From an uncultured Flavobacteriales bacterium (GTDB taxonomy: Bacteria > Bacteroidota > Bacteroidia > Flavobacteriales_D > Sanyastnellaceae), in NCBI GenBank assembly GCA_938003665.1, contig CALKYI010000366.1, positions 1 to 34,975 on the forward strand: a stretch of 34,975 bases of DNA, given 5' to 3'. Below, one piece after another: positions 1 to 8,436 of the stretch. The notes under the pieces are model-generated. The model ran no database searches. It was not told the DNA's origin and saw only the letters and a program-made list of their open reading frames with translations. Position 1 is the stretch's first letter; each line of letters starts with the position of its first letter. Position numbers and translations under genes: made by a program.

Positions 1-27
1 GGCCGCAAGTAAGCCCAGGGCATTGGA

Positions 28-648
28 TCACTGAGCGAAATACACTTGGCCTCCGGCGTGAACAAGCGAGGCCATCGTGCGCAGGGGGTTTCCTGAAACG
101 CTCACAGAGCCCATGCTGTTGGTCGAGACTTCGCCTTTGCTCCCATCCGGCATGTGCAAGATGTAACGGGTCCCATGCGGCATGGGAACGCCATGGAGGT
201 CCGTGCCTTGGTTCAGAAACAAAACTTGTTGCTTCATGGGCATGGAAGCGTGCACTTGCGTTGTGCTCGCCGTAACCCCTTCATTGATCACGTAGCTTTC
301 CACCAGGATGTGCCGAATCGACACGGAGCGTTGATCGGGATCCGACAAGTCGTTGACCCCCGGGGTGAGAATGACCATATCGGCGTCGAACGGAAGTTTC
401 AACGCTTCAGATTCCTGACCACTCCAATTGAGCTCCACCACGTTGGGTTTCGGCGCCTCGCTGCCTTCCCCCGTGCTTCCCCATTGTGAGCCAAAGTGGC
501 CCAACAAAGGCAACAAATCAGGCATCGAAAGCAAGCGGTCATCGTTGAAATCCGGTTGCCACGTTGCGCTTGATTCCGCTTGGGCAACGACCATGGACGC
601 TGCCCCGAGAGCAACTGTCAAAAACATCGAGTTCAAAAAGTATTTCAT
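28..648 (-). CDS. Secreted protein with dockerin-like calcium loop, function unknown
   Basis: Encodes 206 residues from the ATG at 648. An upstream in-frame start would add 13 basic residues before the signal peptide, so I prefer the inner one. Residues 1-23 look like a Sec signal peptide ending in a VVAQA-type cleavage site. Just after it, D33-x-N35-x-D37 with D44 at position 12 fits the calcium-binding loop of dockerin or EF-hand motifs, followed by LLPLLGHFGS, as seen in secreted proteins of marine Bacteroidota. The remainder is rich in Val, Ser and Gly and looks like a beta-sandwich; I recognise no family. It sits downstream of the exported amylase on the same strand but after 111 bases that hold their own promoter-like box. 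Export is well supported; the function is unknown. Confidence 0.75.
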   Translation of the reverse strand: MKYFLNSMFLTVALGAASMVVAQAESSATWQPDFNDDRLLSMPDLLPLLGHFGSQWGSTGEGSEAPKPNVVELNWSGQESEALKLPFDADMVILTPGVNDLSDPDQRSVSIRHILVESYVINEGVTASTTQVHASMPMKQQVLFLNQGTDLHGVPMPHGTRYILHMPDGSKGEVSTNSMGSVSVSGNPLRTMASLVHAGGQVYFAQ

Positions 649-660
649 CTTAACAGGTAT

Positions 661-691
661 GCGTTTGAGCGAATCTAACCGACGCAAACGC
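661..691. promoter_or_regulatory. Candidate promoter with flanking inverted repeat
   Basis: On the minus strand TAGATTCG (677-670) matches the Bacteroidota -7 box TAnnTTTG with one mismatch and lies 21 nt before the start at 648. It is bracketed by 7-bp inverted arms, GCGTTTG at 661-667 and CAAACGC at 685-691. A repressor bound there would cover the promoter. The inference rests on spacing alone. Confidence 0.35.
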
Positions 692-700
692 TTGATGCTG

Positions 701-724
701 TGTGGATTGATTTAGAAATCCACA
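701..724. other. 8-bp inverted repeat downstream of the amylase gene
   Basis: TGTGGATT (701-708) and AATCCACA (717-724) form a perfect hairpin with an 8-base loop, 36 bases past the amylase stop codon. No T-run follows on the minus strand, so it is not a classical terminator. It may stabilise the mRNA 3' end or bind a regulator. Confidence 0.4.
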
Positions 725-759
725 ACCAGCCGTTGGCAGCCCAGCACCCTGTCAATGAA

Positions 760-2634
760 TCAATCCTCCACCTCCAGCACCCACGCCTTCCAACCAGGCA
801 CGTCGAGCGTTTCACCGGAATTCAGTGCCTCACCGTAAAGCGCATCCACCAGTCCGCGGCGCCCGCGCAATACCTCATCAAACCGCGCCAACTCCAGTGA
901 TTCCGAGGCATCCCCTTGGTTGAGAATGACCATAATGGTTTGATCCGCAGACTCTCGGAAATACACGTAGCTGCCAGCAATCGGCACATAGTGCTTGAGC
1001 GAACCTTCGTGCACCGCATTTGCGGTGCGCCGCCAATTCAGGAGTGTCTGAAGCTCGGTCTGAAAGGCCCGCGCTTCCTCGGTGAGGCCGATGGCCGCAA
1101 ACCCATTGACGTCATCACCGTCCTCGGCCCAACCGCCTGGAAAGTCGCTGCGGATATTGCCGTGGCTGTCATCGCCGGTGTTGGACATGAGGATTTCGGT
1201 GCCGTAGTAAAACTGCGGGATGCCACGCATGGTCGCGAAGAAATAGGCGGCCAACCTGGTCTTGCGCACATCGTCCCCCAACTGGGTGTGCACCCGGCTC
1301 ATGTCGTGGTTGTCGGGGAAGATGACGTGGTCCGCCGGATGCGCATACAGGAAGTCGTTGCCGAGCATTTCGTACAGCCTGACCCAGTTGGAGTGCCACG
1401 ATTCCTCTTCCCTCAAGCATTGCATGAAGGCATGGTGCAGCGGAAAATCCAATAAGCCGGGCAGGCAGGATGCGTAACCGTCCGGATTCACCTTGTCGCG
1501 TTGCCAATACGCCAGTACCGCTGGGTTCAAACTCCACTCCTCTCCACAGATATTGAAATCCGAATACGCATTCATGACCGCGCAGCTCCAATCGCTCATG
1601 AACGCCGCGTCCGAATACGGGTAAGTATCCATCCGAATGCCGCTCAGACCCAGGTATTCAATCCACCACAACGTGTTCTGAATGAGGTAATCAGCGAGCA
1701 GCGGCTGCCGTTGGTTCAAATCGGGCATGGCCTCAACAAACCATCCGTCGGAAAATCCAACGACATCTGATTCCGCGGCATACGGATCGCGCAGCGTCGT
1801 ACGGCGGTGGGTCGTCTGCGTGTACACACCGCCGTTGTTGATCCAATCCGCAGTGGGCAACTCCTCCATCCACCAATGCTCCGACCCGCAGTGGTTCATG
1901 ATCATGTCCATGATGACCTTCATGCCTTTCGCGCGTGCTGCGTCCACGAGCGCTTTGTATTCTTCATTGCTCCCAAACCGGCGGTCAACCTGGTAATAAT
2001 CCGTGGTGGCGTAGCCGTGGTACGACCATTGGGGCTGATCGTTTTCCAAAATCGGGTTCAGCCAAATGGCTGTGAAGCCCATGTTTTGGAGGTAGTCCAG
2101 GTGCTGCCGGATGCCGGCTATGTCGCCTCCGTGGCGGCCGTGGTCGTCGGCGCGGTTGAGCCCCTCCTTCATACCCGCGACCTCATCATTCGCCGGGTTG
2201 CCATTGGCGAAACGGTCCGGTGTGATGAGGTAAATGGCGTCCGCGGCCGTGTAGCCTTGGATGGGGCGTTCTTCGCGTGGCTTCAATTCAAACGCCGTTC
2301 GACCCACCGTTTTCCCTTTGCGGTTAGTGGCATCCCGCCATTGGATAGCGAGGGTCCCGGGCTGGGCATTTGGACCAATGTGCAAATAGATAAACGCGTA
2401 ATTGGGGCCGTCGCCGTGCACCACGCGGGCGATGTTCACCCCGGGGTAATCCACCACCGGCGCCAACTGCGCCACGCGGTCACCGTGCACCATGATCTGC
2501 ACCGTGTCCACCGGCATGTCCACCCACCAGAAAGGCGGATCCAAGTGTTCAATGAAGGATTGAGCAGCGAGGTGAAGCGGTGCAGTTACAGTGAGCAACG
2601 AGAGCGCAATAAGGTGGTGCAAGCGTTTCAGCAT
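760..2634 (-). CDS. Exported GH13 alpha-amylase family enzyme (cyclomaltodextrinase/neopullulanase type)
   Basis: Encodes 624 residues. The frame stays open upstream into the aldehyde dehydrogenase gene, but the ATG at 2634 is followed directly by a signal peptide (residues 1-24, ending HLAAQ), so I start there. Residues 25-120 resemble the N-terminal beta domain of cyclomaltodextrinases. The GH13 barrel follows with its conserved regions: DMIMNH near 243, nucleophile D336 in GIRMDTYP, acid/base E365 in NICGEEW and the transition-state Asp D444 in FPDNHD. The likely role is hydrolysis of alpha-1,4-glucans or cyclodextrins in the periplasm or at the surface, like SusA. No SusC/D-type transporter is adjacent. 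It lies 28 bases after the aldehyde dehydrogenase and is probably co-transcribed with it. Family certain; exact substrate not. Confidence 0.92.
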   Translation of the reverse strand: MLKRLHHLIALSLLTVTAPLHLAAQSFIEHLDPPFWWVDMPVDTVQIMVHGDRVAQLAPVVDYPGVNIARVVHGDGPNYAFIYLHIGPNAQPGTLAIQWRDATNRKGKTVGRTAFELKPREERPIQGYTAADAIYLITPDRFANGNPANDEVAGMKEGLNRADDHGRHGGDIAGIRQHLDYLQNMGFTAIWLNPILENDQPQWSYHGYATTDYYQVDRRFGSNEEYKALVDAARAKGMKVIMDMIMNHCGSEHWWMEELPTADWINNGGVYTQTTHRRTTLRDPYAAESDVVGFSDGWFVEAMPDLNQRQPLLADYLIQNTLWWIEYLGLSGIRMDTYPYSDAAFMSDWSCAVMNAYSDFNICGEEWSLNPAVLAYWQRDKVNPDGYASCLPGLLDFPLHHAFMQCLREEESWHSNWVRLYEMLGNDFLYAHPADHVIFPDNHDMSRVHTQLGDDVRKTRLAAYFFATMRGIPQFYYGTEILMSNTGDDSHGNIRSDFPGGWAEDGDDVNGFAAIGLTEEARAFQTELQTLLNWRRTANAVHEGSLKHYVPIAGSYVYFRESADQTIMVILNQGDASESLELARFDEVLRGRRGLVDALYGEALNSGETLDVPGWKAWVLEVED

Positions 2635-2662
2635 GCCCGCAAAGAAAAAGCGGAATTCGCAA

Positions 2663-4090
2663 TTACAACCAGCGCAAGAGCCGATCGACCAGTTTGGTTT
2701 TCCACGGGGTGTAAGGCGGCATGAGCAGAGCTCCGGCGCCGTCAAAACGCTGTTCGTACACGCCACGGAGGTGGGTAAACTCAGTGAATCCGTACTCGCC
2801 ATGGCCGGAGCCGATGCCGCTGTTGCCCAACCCACCAAACGGGAGGTGGTTGCTCGAAACGTGGATGACGCAGTTGTTGATGGAGGCCCCACCGGATTGG
2901 ATTTGGGACAGGACCGATTCAACGAACCGCTTGCGCTTGCTGAACACGTACAACGCAAGTGGCGTTGGGCGGTCGTTGACGAACCGGACCGCTTCATCTA
3001 AGGAGTTGTACGGAATGATGGGCAGCACGGGACCGAAAATTTCTTCCTCCAAAATCTCCGCACTCGGTTCAATGCCTGTCAGCACGGTCGGGGGCACATA
3101 ACAACTGGCAGAATCGGCCTCACCGCCCAGCACTCGAGAGGCGCCTCGAGCGATGGCATCATCGACCAACTTCGAAATGCGCTCCGCGTGGTGAGGTGCT
3201 ACGATGCGCTGGTAATCCTTGTTGGCCGAAGCTTCGCCCGGGTACATCTCCACCATGGCCTCTTTGACGGCAGCGACAAAGTCCGCCTCGCGGCTGGCCG
3301 GCACCAAAACATAATCGGGAGCGACGCAGATTTGACCGGCGTTCGAAAGCTTGGCCCACGCCACCTTTTTCGCTGCATCCTTCATGGACTTGAGGTCATC
3401 GACGATGACTGGAGTCTTCCCACCCAATTCCAATGTGACGCTGCAGGGGTGCTGTGACGCCGCCTTCATGACGATTTTACCAACCGCAGGTGAGCCGGTG
3501 AAGTAAATGTGGTTGAACGGCAAATTGAGCAAATGCGTGGCGGTTTCTACCCCGCCTTGCACCACTGCGACCTCGTCCGGATTGAAGACCGCCGAGACGA
3601 TTTCCGCCACCAATTGCGCCGTCTCCCCGGTCAGCTCGGAGGGCTTGACCATGGCGGTGCACCCGGCGGCGATTGCGGCAATCAACGGTCGGAAGACCAA
3701 TTGCATGGGATAGTTCCACGGTGAAATGATCAACGCCACACCTTTGGCTTCGGGACGCACCCAAGAGGCACTGCCGATTTGGGCCAATCCACCCGGCACA
3801 CGCTTGGGCCGCATCCACTTCCTCAGCCCACGCTTTACCGCTTTGATCTCGCTCTTGACGATAAAAATCTCGGTCAAATCCACCTCCTCACCCGGTTTGC
3901 GGAAATCGTTCCACATGGCCGTTTTAAGGTCATCGCGGCGCTTCCACACCTCGTTGTACAACGCATCCAAGCGGACGATCCGTTCCTTGGCGGAGAGGGC
4001 GCGTTGCTGTGGAGCCCGCGACTTGAGCGCTGCAAAGGTTTTCTCAATCACCTCCACTTCAGGAGCAATGGGCAAAACGGAATGCGTCAT
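2663..4090 (-). CDS. NAD(P)-dependent aldehyde dehydrogenase
   Basis: Encodes 475 residues from the ATG at 4090; a TTG two codons upstream is less likely. It oxidises aldehydes to carboxylic acids. Visible landmarks are WNY with N125, K149 in MVKPSE (cofactor binding), FTGSPAVGK, the general base E221 in LELGGKTP, the catalytic C255 in NAGQICVAPDY and EEIFGPVLPI. The length and motif spelling resemble the class 3 (fatty aldehyde) group, and the C-terminus PWKTKLVDRLLRWL looks amphipathic, which would suit weak membrane contact. It is probably the first gene of a unit with the amylase, though no metabolic link is obvious. All catalytic residues are present. Confidence 0.93.
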   Translation of the reverse strand: MTHSVLPIAPEVEVIEKTFAALKSRAPQQRALSAKERIVRLDALYNEVWKRRDDLKTAMWNDFRKPGEEVDLTEIFIVKSEIKAVKRGLRKWMRPKRVPGGLAQIGSASWVRPEAKGVALIISPWNYPMQLVFRPLIAAIAAGCTAMVKPSELTGETAQLVAEIVSAVFNPDEVAVVQGGVETATHLLNLPFNHIYFTGSPAVGKIVMKAASQHPCSVTLELGGKTPVIVDDLKSMKDAAKKVAWAKLSNAGQICVAPDYVLVPASREADFVAAVKEAMVEMYPGEASANKDYQRIVAPHHAERISKLVDDAIARGASRVLGGEADSASCYVPPTVLTGIEPSAEILEEEIFGPVLPIIPYNSLDEAVRFVNDRPTPLALYVFSKRKRFVESVLSQIQSGGASINNCVIHVSSNHLPFGGLGNSGIGSGHGEYGFTEFTHLRGVYEQRFDGAGALLMPPYTPWKTKLVDRLLRWL

Positions 4091-4107
4091 GAACAATGGA
4101 TTTGTAG

Positions 4108-4115
4108 CAAACTAA
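4108..4115 (-). promoter_or_regulatory. Candidate -7 box of the aldehyde dehydrogenase
   Basis: TTAGTTTG on the minus strand matches TAnnTTTG with one mismatch and lies 17 nt before the ATG at 4090. I see no well-spaced -33 element. Confidence 0.35.
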
Positions 4116-4161
4116 CAACGCCCGCCCCCAAATTCCTCTTGGTTCTGCGGAAATTCGTCCC

Positions 4162-4770
4162 ATGCACCGGTTTTGGGATGAACGATACCAGCAAGAAGGG
4201 GTGTACGGCAAAGCGCCCAACCCGTTTTGGGTGCGTGAACTCGAACGCATGTCACCGCCCGATGCCAGCAACCGGCTGTTGTTGCCGTGCGAGGGCGAAG
4301 GAAGAAATGCTGTTTGGGCGGCGCGAAACGGGTGGACCGTCGATGCGTTTGACGGCAGCAGCGTGGCCATGAAGACCTGCCAACGGTGGGCCGCTGAGGC
4401 CGGTGTTCAGGTGCACACCCATCACGCGGATGCGTTTGAATTTGAAGGCGACACGGATGGGTATGACGTTGTCGGCTTGTTCTACGCCCACATGCCCCCT
4501 CACCTCCGATTGCCATTTCACGAGCTCGTGACTGACTGGCTGCGCCCGGGCGGCCGCGTCATCCTGGAAGGGTTTGAACCGCGCCAATTGGGCCTGCCCT
4601 CCGGTGGTCCCAAGGATGAAGCCATGCTCTTCACACCGGCGATGCTGGCTGCTGATTTTGCCGGACTGGAAATCCTCAAAAACGAGACGGACTCGGTCGT
4701 CTTGGACGAAGGGCCCTACCACCAAGGTCCGGCCCATATCATTCAATTCATTGCTCAAAAACCTGCCTGA
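4162..4770 (+). CDS. Class I SAM-dependent methyltransferase
   Basis: Encodes 202 residues. It opens with MHRFWDERYQQEGVYGKAPNPF, typical of small TehB-like methyltransferases. The SAM-binding site is LLLPCEGEGRNAVWAA (about residues 39-54), followed by VDAFDGS with an acidic residue after strand 2, and DVVGLFYAHM as motif IV. C-terminal strands include LRPGGRVILEGFEP. The substrate cannot be read; relatives act on oxyanions, thiols or small metabolites. Its stop codon shares one base with the ATG of the dehydrogenase that follows (TGATG), so the two are translationally coupled. It is divergent from the aldehyde dehydrogenase across 71 bases. Confidence 0.85.
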   Translation: MHRFWDERYQQEGVYGKAPNPFWVRELERMSPPDASNRLLLPCEGEGRNAVWAARNGWTVDAFDGSSVAMKTCQRWAAEAGVQVHTHHADAFEFEGDTDGYDVVGLFYAHMPPHLRLPFHELVTDWLRPGGRVILEGFEPRQLGLPSGGPKDEAMLFTPAMLAADFAGLEILKNETDSVVLDEGPYHQGPAHIIQFIAQKPA

Positions 4771-6173
4771 TGCGCTATCCCCTTGTTCTGTTGTTGCCGG
4801 TCGGCATTGTAGCTGCTGCGCTTGGCTGGACCGACTCCACCCCTTCTGAATCCACTGCGCCTGAAGCCTACACACAATGGTGCAGCAGTTGCCACGGTCC
4901 TGAAGGCCGAGACTTCATCGACCGCGATTGGAAATTGGGCAGCACAGCCGCTGCGGTTCGCCGCGTCATCGAAGAAGGCCACGAACTATTGGGCATGCCC
5001 GGCTACGGGGCGACCCTCTCCGCGGGCGAAATCGATGCCATCACGGATTTCGTCATGGAACGAGCAGCCTCGGCGCGCGGCTTCAAACCCATGCCCCCTG
5101 AGCAACTCGAAACCAGCGATTTGACCTTGCGAGTAAATACCATCGTGGACGGACTCGAAACACCATGGGGCATGGATTTTGTCAACGACACCACCCTGCT
5201 CATCACCGAGCGGGAAGGCCGCCTGTGGAAGCTGGAAGCGGGGCGGCTTGTTGCCATCGAGGGGCTCCCTGTTGACATCCACGTGAAGGGACAAGGCGGT
5301 TTGTTGGACGTGATGCACTGGCAGGACCCATCCACCCGTGAAGAATGGGTGTACCTGACCTACAGCAAAGACCGTCCCGGCGATGCCGACCAATCGGCGA
5401 CAGCGCTGGTTCGTGCACCATGGTCAGCCGAAACCGAACGCATCGAGGTGTGGGAGGAATTGTTCGTGGCCACGCCGTACGAGAAGACCCACCACCACTA
5501 CGGCAGCCGGGTCGAGATCGGCGGGGATGGCAAATTGTACCTCACGTGCGGCGAACGCGGTCGCCGGGACGTGCACCCACAAACCCTGACGACGTCACCC
5601 GGCAAAGTGCACCGCCTCAACCCCGACGGCAGCATTCCCGATGACAATCCGTTCGTGAATCAGCCCGACGCGGTGCCGTCCATCTGGTCCTGGGGCCACC
5701 GCAATCCGCAAGGCATGTTTTGCCATCCGGAGACCGGCACCATCTGGACCCACGAACACGGACCCAAAGGCGGAGACGAGATCAACATCCCGGAGCCCGG
5801 CAACAATTACGGCTGGCCGAAAATCACGTTTGGACGCAACTACATCGGCACCATCATCACCAAAGACACCGCGATAGTGGGCATGGAGCAGCCACTCTAC
5901 TATTGGCTCCCTTCCATCGGGGCCTGCGGCATGGACGTGGTGTACGGCGACAGTTGGCCGGCATCATGGCAGAATAACCTGCTCGTGGGGTCGCTGAGTT
6001 TTGAATACCTCGAACGCCTTCAACTGGAGGACAACCGCGTGGTCGGCCGCGAGCGCTTGCTCGAAGGTGTCGGCCGGGTTCGGGACATCGCACGCAATTC
6101 GAAAGGAGAAGTATTCGTTGCAGTGGAGGGCGCAGGCACCGTCCTGCACCTCGAACCCATGGAGATCAAGTAA
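4770..6173 (+). CDS. Cytochrome c-PQQ-type sugar dehydrogenase fusion
   Basis: Encodes 467 residues. A signal peptide (about 1-20) is followed by a small class I cytochrome c domain: haem motif CSSCH at 38-42 and a likely Met ligand in LGMPGYGATLS near 75. From about residue 105 the protein is a glucose/sorbosone dehydrogenase beta-propeller, with GLETPWGMDF, TEREGRLW, the active-site motif GHRNPQGM and HEHGPKGGDEIN. The expected role is periplasmic oxidation of a sugar or alcohol with PQQ, passing electrons to the fused haem. No pqq synthesis genes are in the window. It overlaps genes on both sides by one base (TGATG and TAATG). Confidence 0.9.
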   Translation: MRYPLVLLLPVGIVAAALGWTDSTPSESTAPEAYTQWCSSCHGPEGRDFIDRDWKLGSTAAAVRRVIEEGHELLGMPGYGATLSAGEIDAITDFVMERAASARGFKPMPPEQLETSDLTLRVNTIVDGLETPWGMDFVNDTTLLITEREGRLWKLEAGRLVAIEGLPVDIHVKGQGGLLDVMHWQDPSTREEWVYLTYSKDRPGDADQSATALVRAPWSAETERIEVWEELFVATPYEKTHHHYGSRVEIGGDGKLYLTCGERGRRDVHPQTLTTSPGKVHRLNPDGSIPDDNPFVNQPDAVPSIWSWGHRNPQGMFCHPETGTIWTHEHGPKGGDEINIPEPGNNYGWPKITFGRNYIGTIITKDTAIVGMEQPLYYWLPSIGACGMDVVYGDSWPASWQNNLLVGSLSFEYLERLQLEDNRVVGRERLLEGVGRVRDIARNSKGEVFVAVEGAGTVLHLEPMEIK

Positions 6174-7147
6174 TGCACCAAAAGGCAATTGGAATCACAC
6201 TGGCCCTATTGGGATGGGCCACGCTTGTATGGGGGCAAACCGACACCCCTAAACTCACCGCGGCGGAAGAGAAAGCGCTGCGCAGTTCGGCGGCGCCGAC
6301 CACGGACACCTTGCTCCAGGTGAGCAAGGGTCAATTCAACATTCATTTCAGCCAAGTCCAATTGAGCAACTGGGCCGCAGGGGGACAGAGTAACATCTCC
6401 CTGCTCACCAAATTTGACCAAAACTGGAACTACGACCGAGGACGGTTCGGCTGGGACAGCGAGCTGCACCTTGCATTTGGCCTTTTGCATCGGCCAGAAG
6501 ACCGGGTCATCATCAAAACGGACGACCGCATCGAATGGTCCACCAAGCTCGGGTACCGCACCACCGAATCCGGATTCCTCACGTTCATGGCGCATTTCCG
6601 GTCGCAATTCGCCCCGGGTTACGCAATGGAAAACGGCATCCCGGTGCGTGATATTCTGAATTCAAACTTCCTTGCACCGGGGTACGGGGTCTTGGCAGGA
6701 GGCATGGACTACAAAACACCTGATGGCGGCCTTGCGCTGTTCTTGGCTCCCATCACCATCAAATCAACGTGGGTGCTCGATGATTCGCTTTCGGCCGCCG
6801 GGGCGTTCGGTGTGGAACCGGGTCAGCGCAGCCGCTACGAGATGGGCGGGTATTTGAAGCTCAATTTCAAGAAGGACTTTTCCGAAGAAATCAGCTACGC
6901 TGTGCGGCTTGATCTGTTTTCGAATTTCCTGGATAACCCACAAAACATCGACGTGTATTCCGACCACGTCCTGTTGCTGAAGGTCAACCCCTGGCTATCC
7001 ACCTCCATTTCGGCGACATTGATCTACGACGACGACATTCTGTTGACCAAAAACCCAGAAGTCATCGAAGGCATCCTCGTTCCGAACATTGGTCCGGGAC
7101 TCCAGTTGAAACAGGTCCTGTCCGTCGGACTGTCCATTCAAGTTTGA
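6173..7147 (+). CDS. DUF3078 outer-membrane-like beta-strand protein
   Basis: Encodes 324 residues with a signal peptide ending LVWGQ (about residue 22). The segment FNIHFSQVQLSNWAAGGQ and the later alternating aromatic strands are characteristic of the Bacteroidota DUF3078 family. The sequence reads as a series of amphipathic beta strands up to a hydrophobic C-terminus, consistent with an outer-membrane barrel. The ATG overlaps the dehydrogenase stop by one base. That ties it to the methyltransferase and dehydrogenase genes, perhaps as envelope partner or pore for the periplasmic enzyme. The family's function is not established. Confidence 0.8.
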   Translation: MHQKAIGITLALLGWATLVWGQTDTPKLTAAEEKALRSSAAPTTDTLLQVSKGQFNIHFSQVQLSNWAAGGQSNISLLTKFDQNWNYDRGRFGWDSELHLAFGLLHRPEDRVIIKTDDRIEWSTKLGYRTTESGFLTFMAHFRSQFAPGYAMENGIPVRDILNSNFLAPGYGVLAGGMDYKTPDGGLALFLAPITIKSTWVLDDSLSAAGAFGVEPGQRSRYEMGGYLKLNFKKDFSEEISYAVRLDLFSNFLDNPQNIDVYSDHVLLLKVNPWLSTSISATLIYDDDILLTKNPEVIEGILVPNIGPGLQLKQVLSVGLSIQV

Positions 7148-7152
7148 GCGCT

Positions 7153-7160
7153 TACTTTTG
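7153..7160 (+). promoter_or_regulatory. -7 promoter element of fabD
   Basis: TACTTTTG is a perfect TAnnTTTG match, 21 nt before the fabD ATG. It lies just past the DUF3078 stop codon, so fabD is probably transcribed separately. No clear TTTG -33 element is seen at 19-23 nt upstream. Confidence 0.55.
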
Positions 7161-7181
7161 CGCCGCATTCACACCAATTCC

Positions 7182-8063
7182 ATGAAAGCATACGTATTCC
7201 CGGGCCAAGGCGCCCAATTTCCCGGAATGGGAAAAGACCTGTACGATCATTCGGACGCCTTGAAAGCGCGTTTCGAATTGGCCAATGAAATCCTCGGCTT
7301 TGACATCGCCGACACCATGTTCAATGGCAGTCCAGAAGACCTCAAGCAAACCTCCGTGACCCAGCCCGCCATCTTCATCCATTCGGTGGTGTTGGCGGAG
7401 GCGTTGGGCGACGCCTTTCAACCTGACGTGGTCGCTGGCCACAGCTTGGGTGAATTCTCAGCCCTCGTCGCTGCCGGTGCCCTATCCTTTGAAGATGGTC
7501 TCAAGCTGGTTTCGGAACGCGCACAAGCCATGCAGGCCGCGTGCGACGAAACACCCAGCACCATGGCGGCCGTGCTCGGCCTCGAGGACAACGTAGTGGA
7601 GGACGTCTGCGCTTCTACAGAAGGCGTGGTCGTCGCGGCCAATTACAACTGCCCCGGTCAGCTCGTGATTTCAGGAGAAGTTCCGGCCATCGAAGCGGCG
7701 TGTGCCGCCCTCACGGAGGCCGGTGCTCGTCGGGCCCTCGTGTTGCCCGTAGGTGGAGCATTCCACTCGCCGTTGATGGAATCCGCACGGGAACGCCTCG
7801 CCGCTGCCATCGCTGCAGCGCCGTTCCAATCGCCGCGATGCCCCGTGGTCCAGAACGTCAACGCCTCGCCGGAAACCGATCCGGAAGTCATTCGCGAGAA
7901 CCTCATCGCGCAATTGACCGCCCCGGTGCGCTGGACGCAAAGCATGCACAAGATGATCGAACTGGGAGCGACCGAAGCGATTGAAGTGGGGCCTGGCAAA
8001 GTGTTGCAAGGCCTCTTCAAAAAGGTGGATCGCGCCTTTGCTGTATCCGGAGCGGAACTCTGA
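7182..8063 (+). CDS. fabD: Malonyl-CoA:ACP transacylase FabD
   Basis: Encodes 293 residues, a normal length for FabD. It transfers malonate from CoA to acyl carrier protein, supplying the elongation unit of type II fatty acid synthesis in the cytoplasm. It shows VFPGQGAQFPGMG at 5-17, nucleophile S88 in GHSLGEFSA and catalytic H195 in GGAFHSPLM, plus the C-terminal EVGPGKVLQGL. I choose the ATG at 7182, which starts directly with the family's MKAYVFPGQG; an in-frame upstream start would lie within the promoter box. No other fab genes are adjacent. A strong terminator follows 25 bases after the stop. Confidence 0.97.
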   Translation: MKAYVFPGQGAQFPGMGKDLYDHSDALKARFELANEILGFDIADTMFNGSPEDLKQTSVTQPAIFIHSVVLAEALGDAFQPDVVAGHSLGEFSALVAAGALSFEDGLKLVSERAQAMQAACDETPSTMAAVLGLEDNVVEDVCASTEGVVVAANYNCPGQLVISGEVPAIEAACAALTEAGARRALVLPVGGAFHSPLMESARERLAAAIAAAPFQSPRCPVVQNVNASPETDPEVIRENLIAQLTAPVRWTQSMHKMIELGATEAIEVGPGKVLQGLFKKVDRAFAVSGAEL

Positions 8064-8087
8064 TTCGAACCTTCCAATCGGACATAA

Positions 8088-8114
8088 AAAAAGCGAGCCT
8101 TGAGCTCGCTTTTT
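8088..8114. terminator. Bidirectional intrinsic terminator
   Basis: The 11-bp arms AAAAAGCGAGC (8088-8098) and GCTCGCTTTTT (8104-8114) flank a 5-base loop. The T-run serves fabD on the plus strand, and the A-run gives a U-run for the convergent small gene ending at 8139. Confidence 0.9.
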
Positions 8115-8138
8115 CATTGCATGTCATTCTTAGGACGC

Positions 8139-8348
8139 TTACATCACGATTTCCGCAGCGTAAGCGTGAAGGCTTTGCACCTCGTTCTCCGCAACCAACA
8201 GCGCTTCTTTCAATTTACCATTTTCCAAGCGCAACTCATCGCATCGGCGTTGTGCACGCGCCAATTCATTTTTGAGACGCATAAATTCCTTTAGCGTCTG
8301 CACACGCTCTTGACGAGCGGTTTCGAGTTGGATCATGAGATCTTCCAT
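8139..8348 (-). CDS. Small coiled-coil protein, unknown function
   Basis: Encodes 69 residues from the ATG at 8348; the frame continues upstream without a good start. The protein is almost entirely a charged heptad-rich helix (IQLETARQERVQTLKEFMRLKNELARAQ and on), predicting a dimeric or higher coiled coil. There is one Cys (C36), and no signal peptide or membrane segment. It resembles in style the short cell-division or chaperone-like coiled coils such as ZapB, but I see no diagnostic motif. It is bounded by a terminator downstream and an 88-base gap upstream. That the gene is real is supported by its codon use and clean boundaries. Confidence 0.65.
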   Translation of the reverse strand: MEDLMIQLETARQERVQTLKEFMRLKNELARAQRRCDELRLENGKLKEALLVAENEVQSLHAYAAEIVM

Positions 8349-8436
8349 ATTACAAATAACGCGGACGCGCACACCCTTCCCAACGGACGTACTCGGCACT
8401 TTTCCACCTTTTGCCGTTCATTTCAACAACCCGGCC

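Noticed and set aside
1807..2724. Long open frame (305 codons) on the plus strand opposite the amylase gene
   Set aside because: It is antisense to a clear GH13 gene with intact catalytic motifs, has no recognisable domain, and is what GC-rich codon bias produces.
2635..2997. 121-codon upstream extension of the amylase frame
   Set aside because: It lies inside the aldehyde dehydrogenase gene, is Ser/Thr/Cys-rich noise, and the signal peptide starts exactly at 2634.
4097..4161. Possible riboswitch in the gap between aldehyde dehydrogenase and methyltransferase genes
   Set aside because: Only about 70 bases, with no stable stem or known aptamer core.
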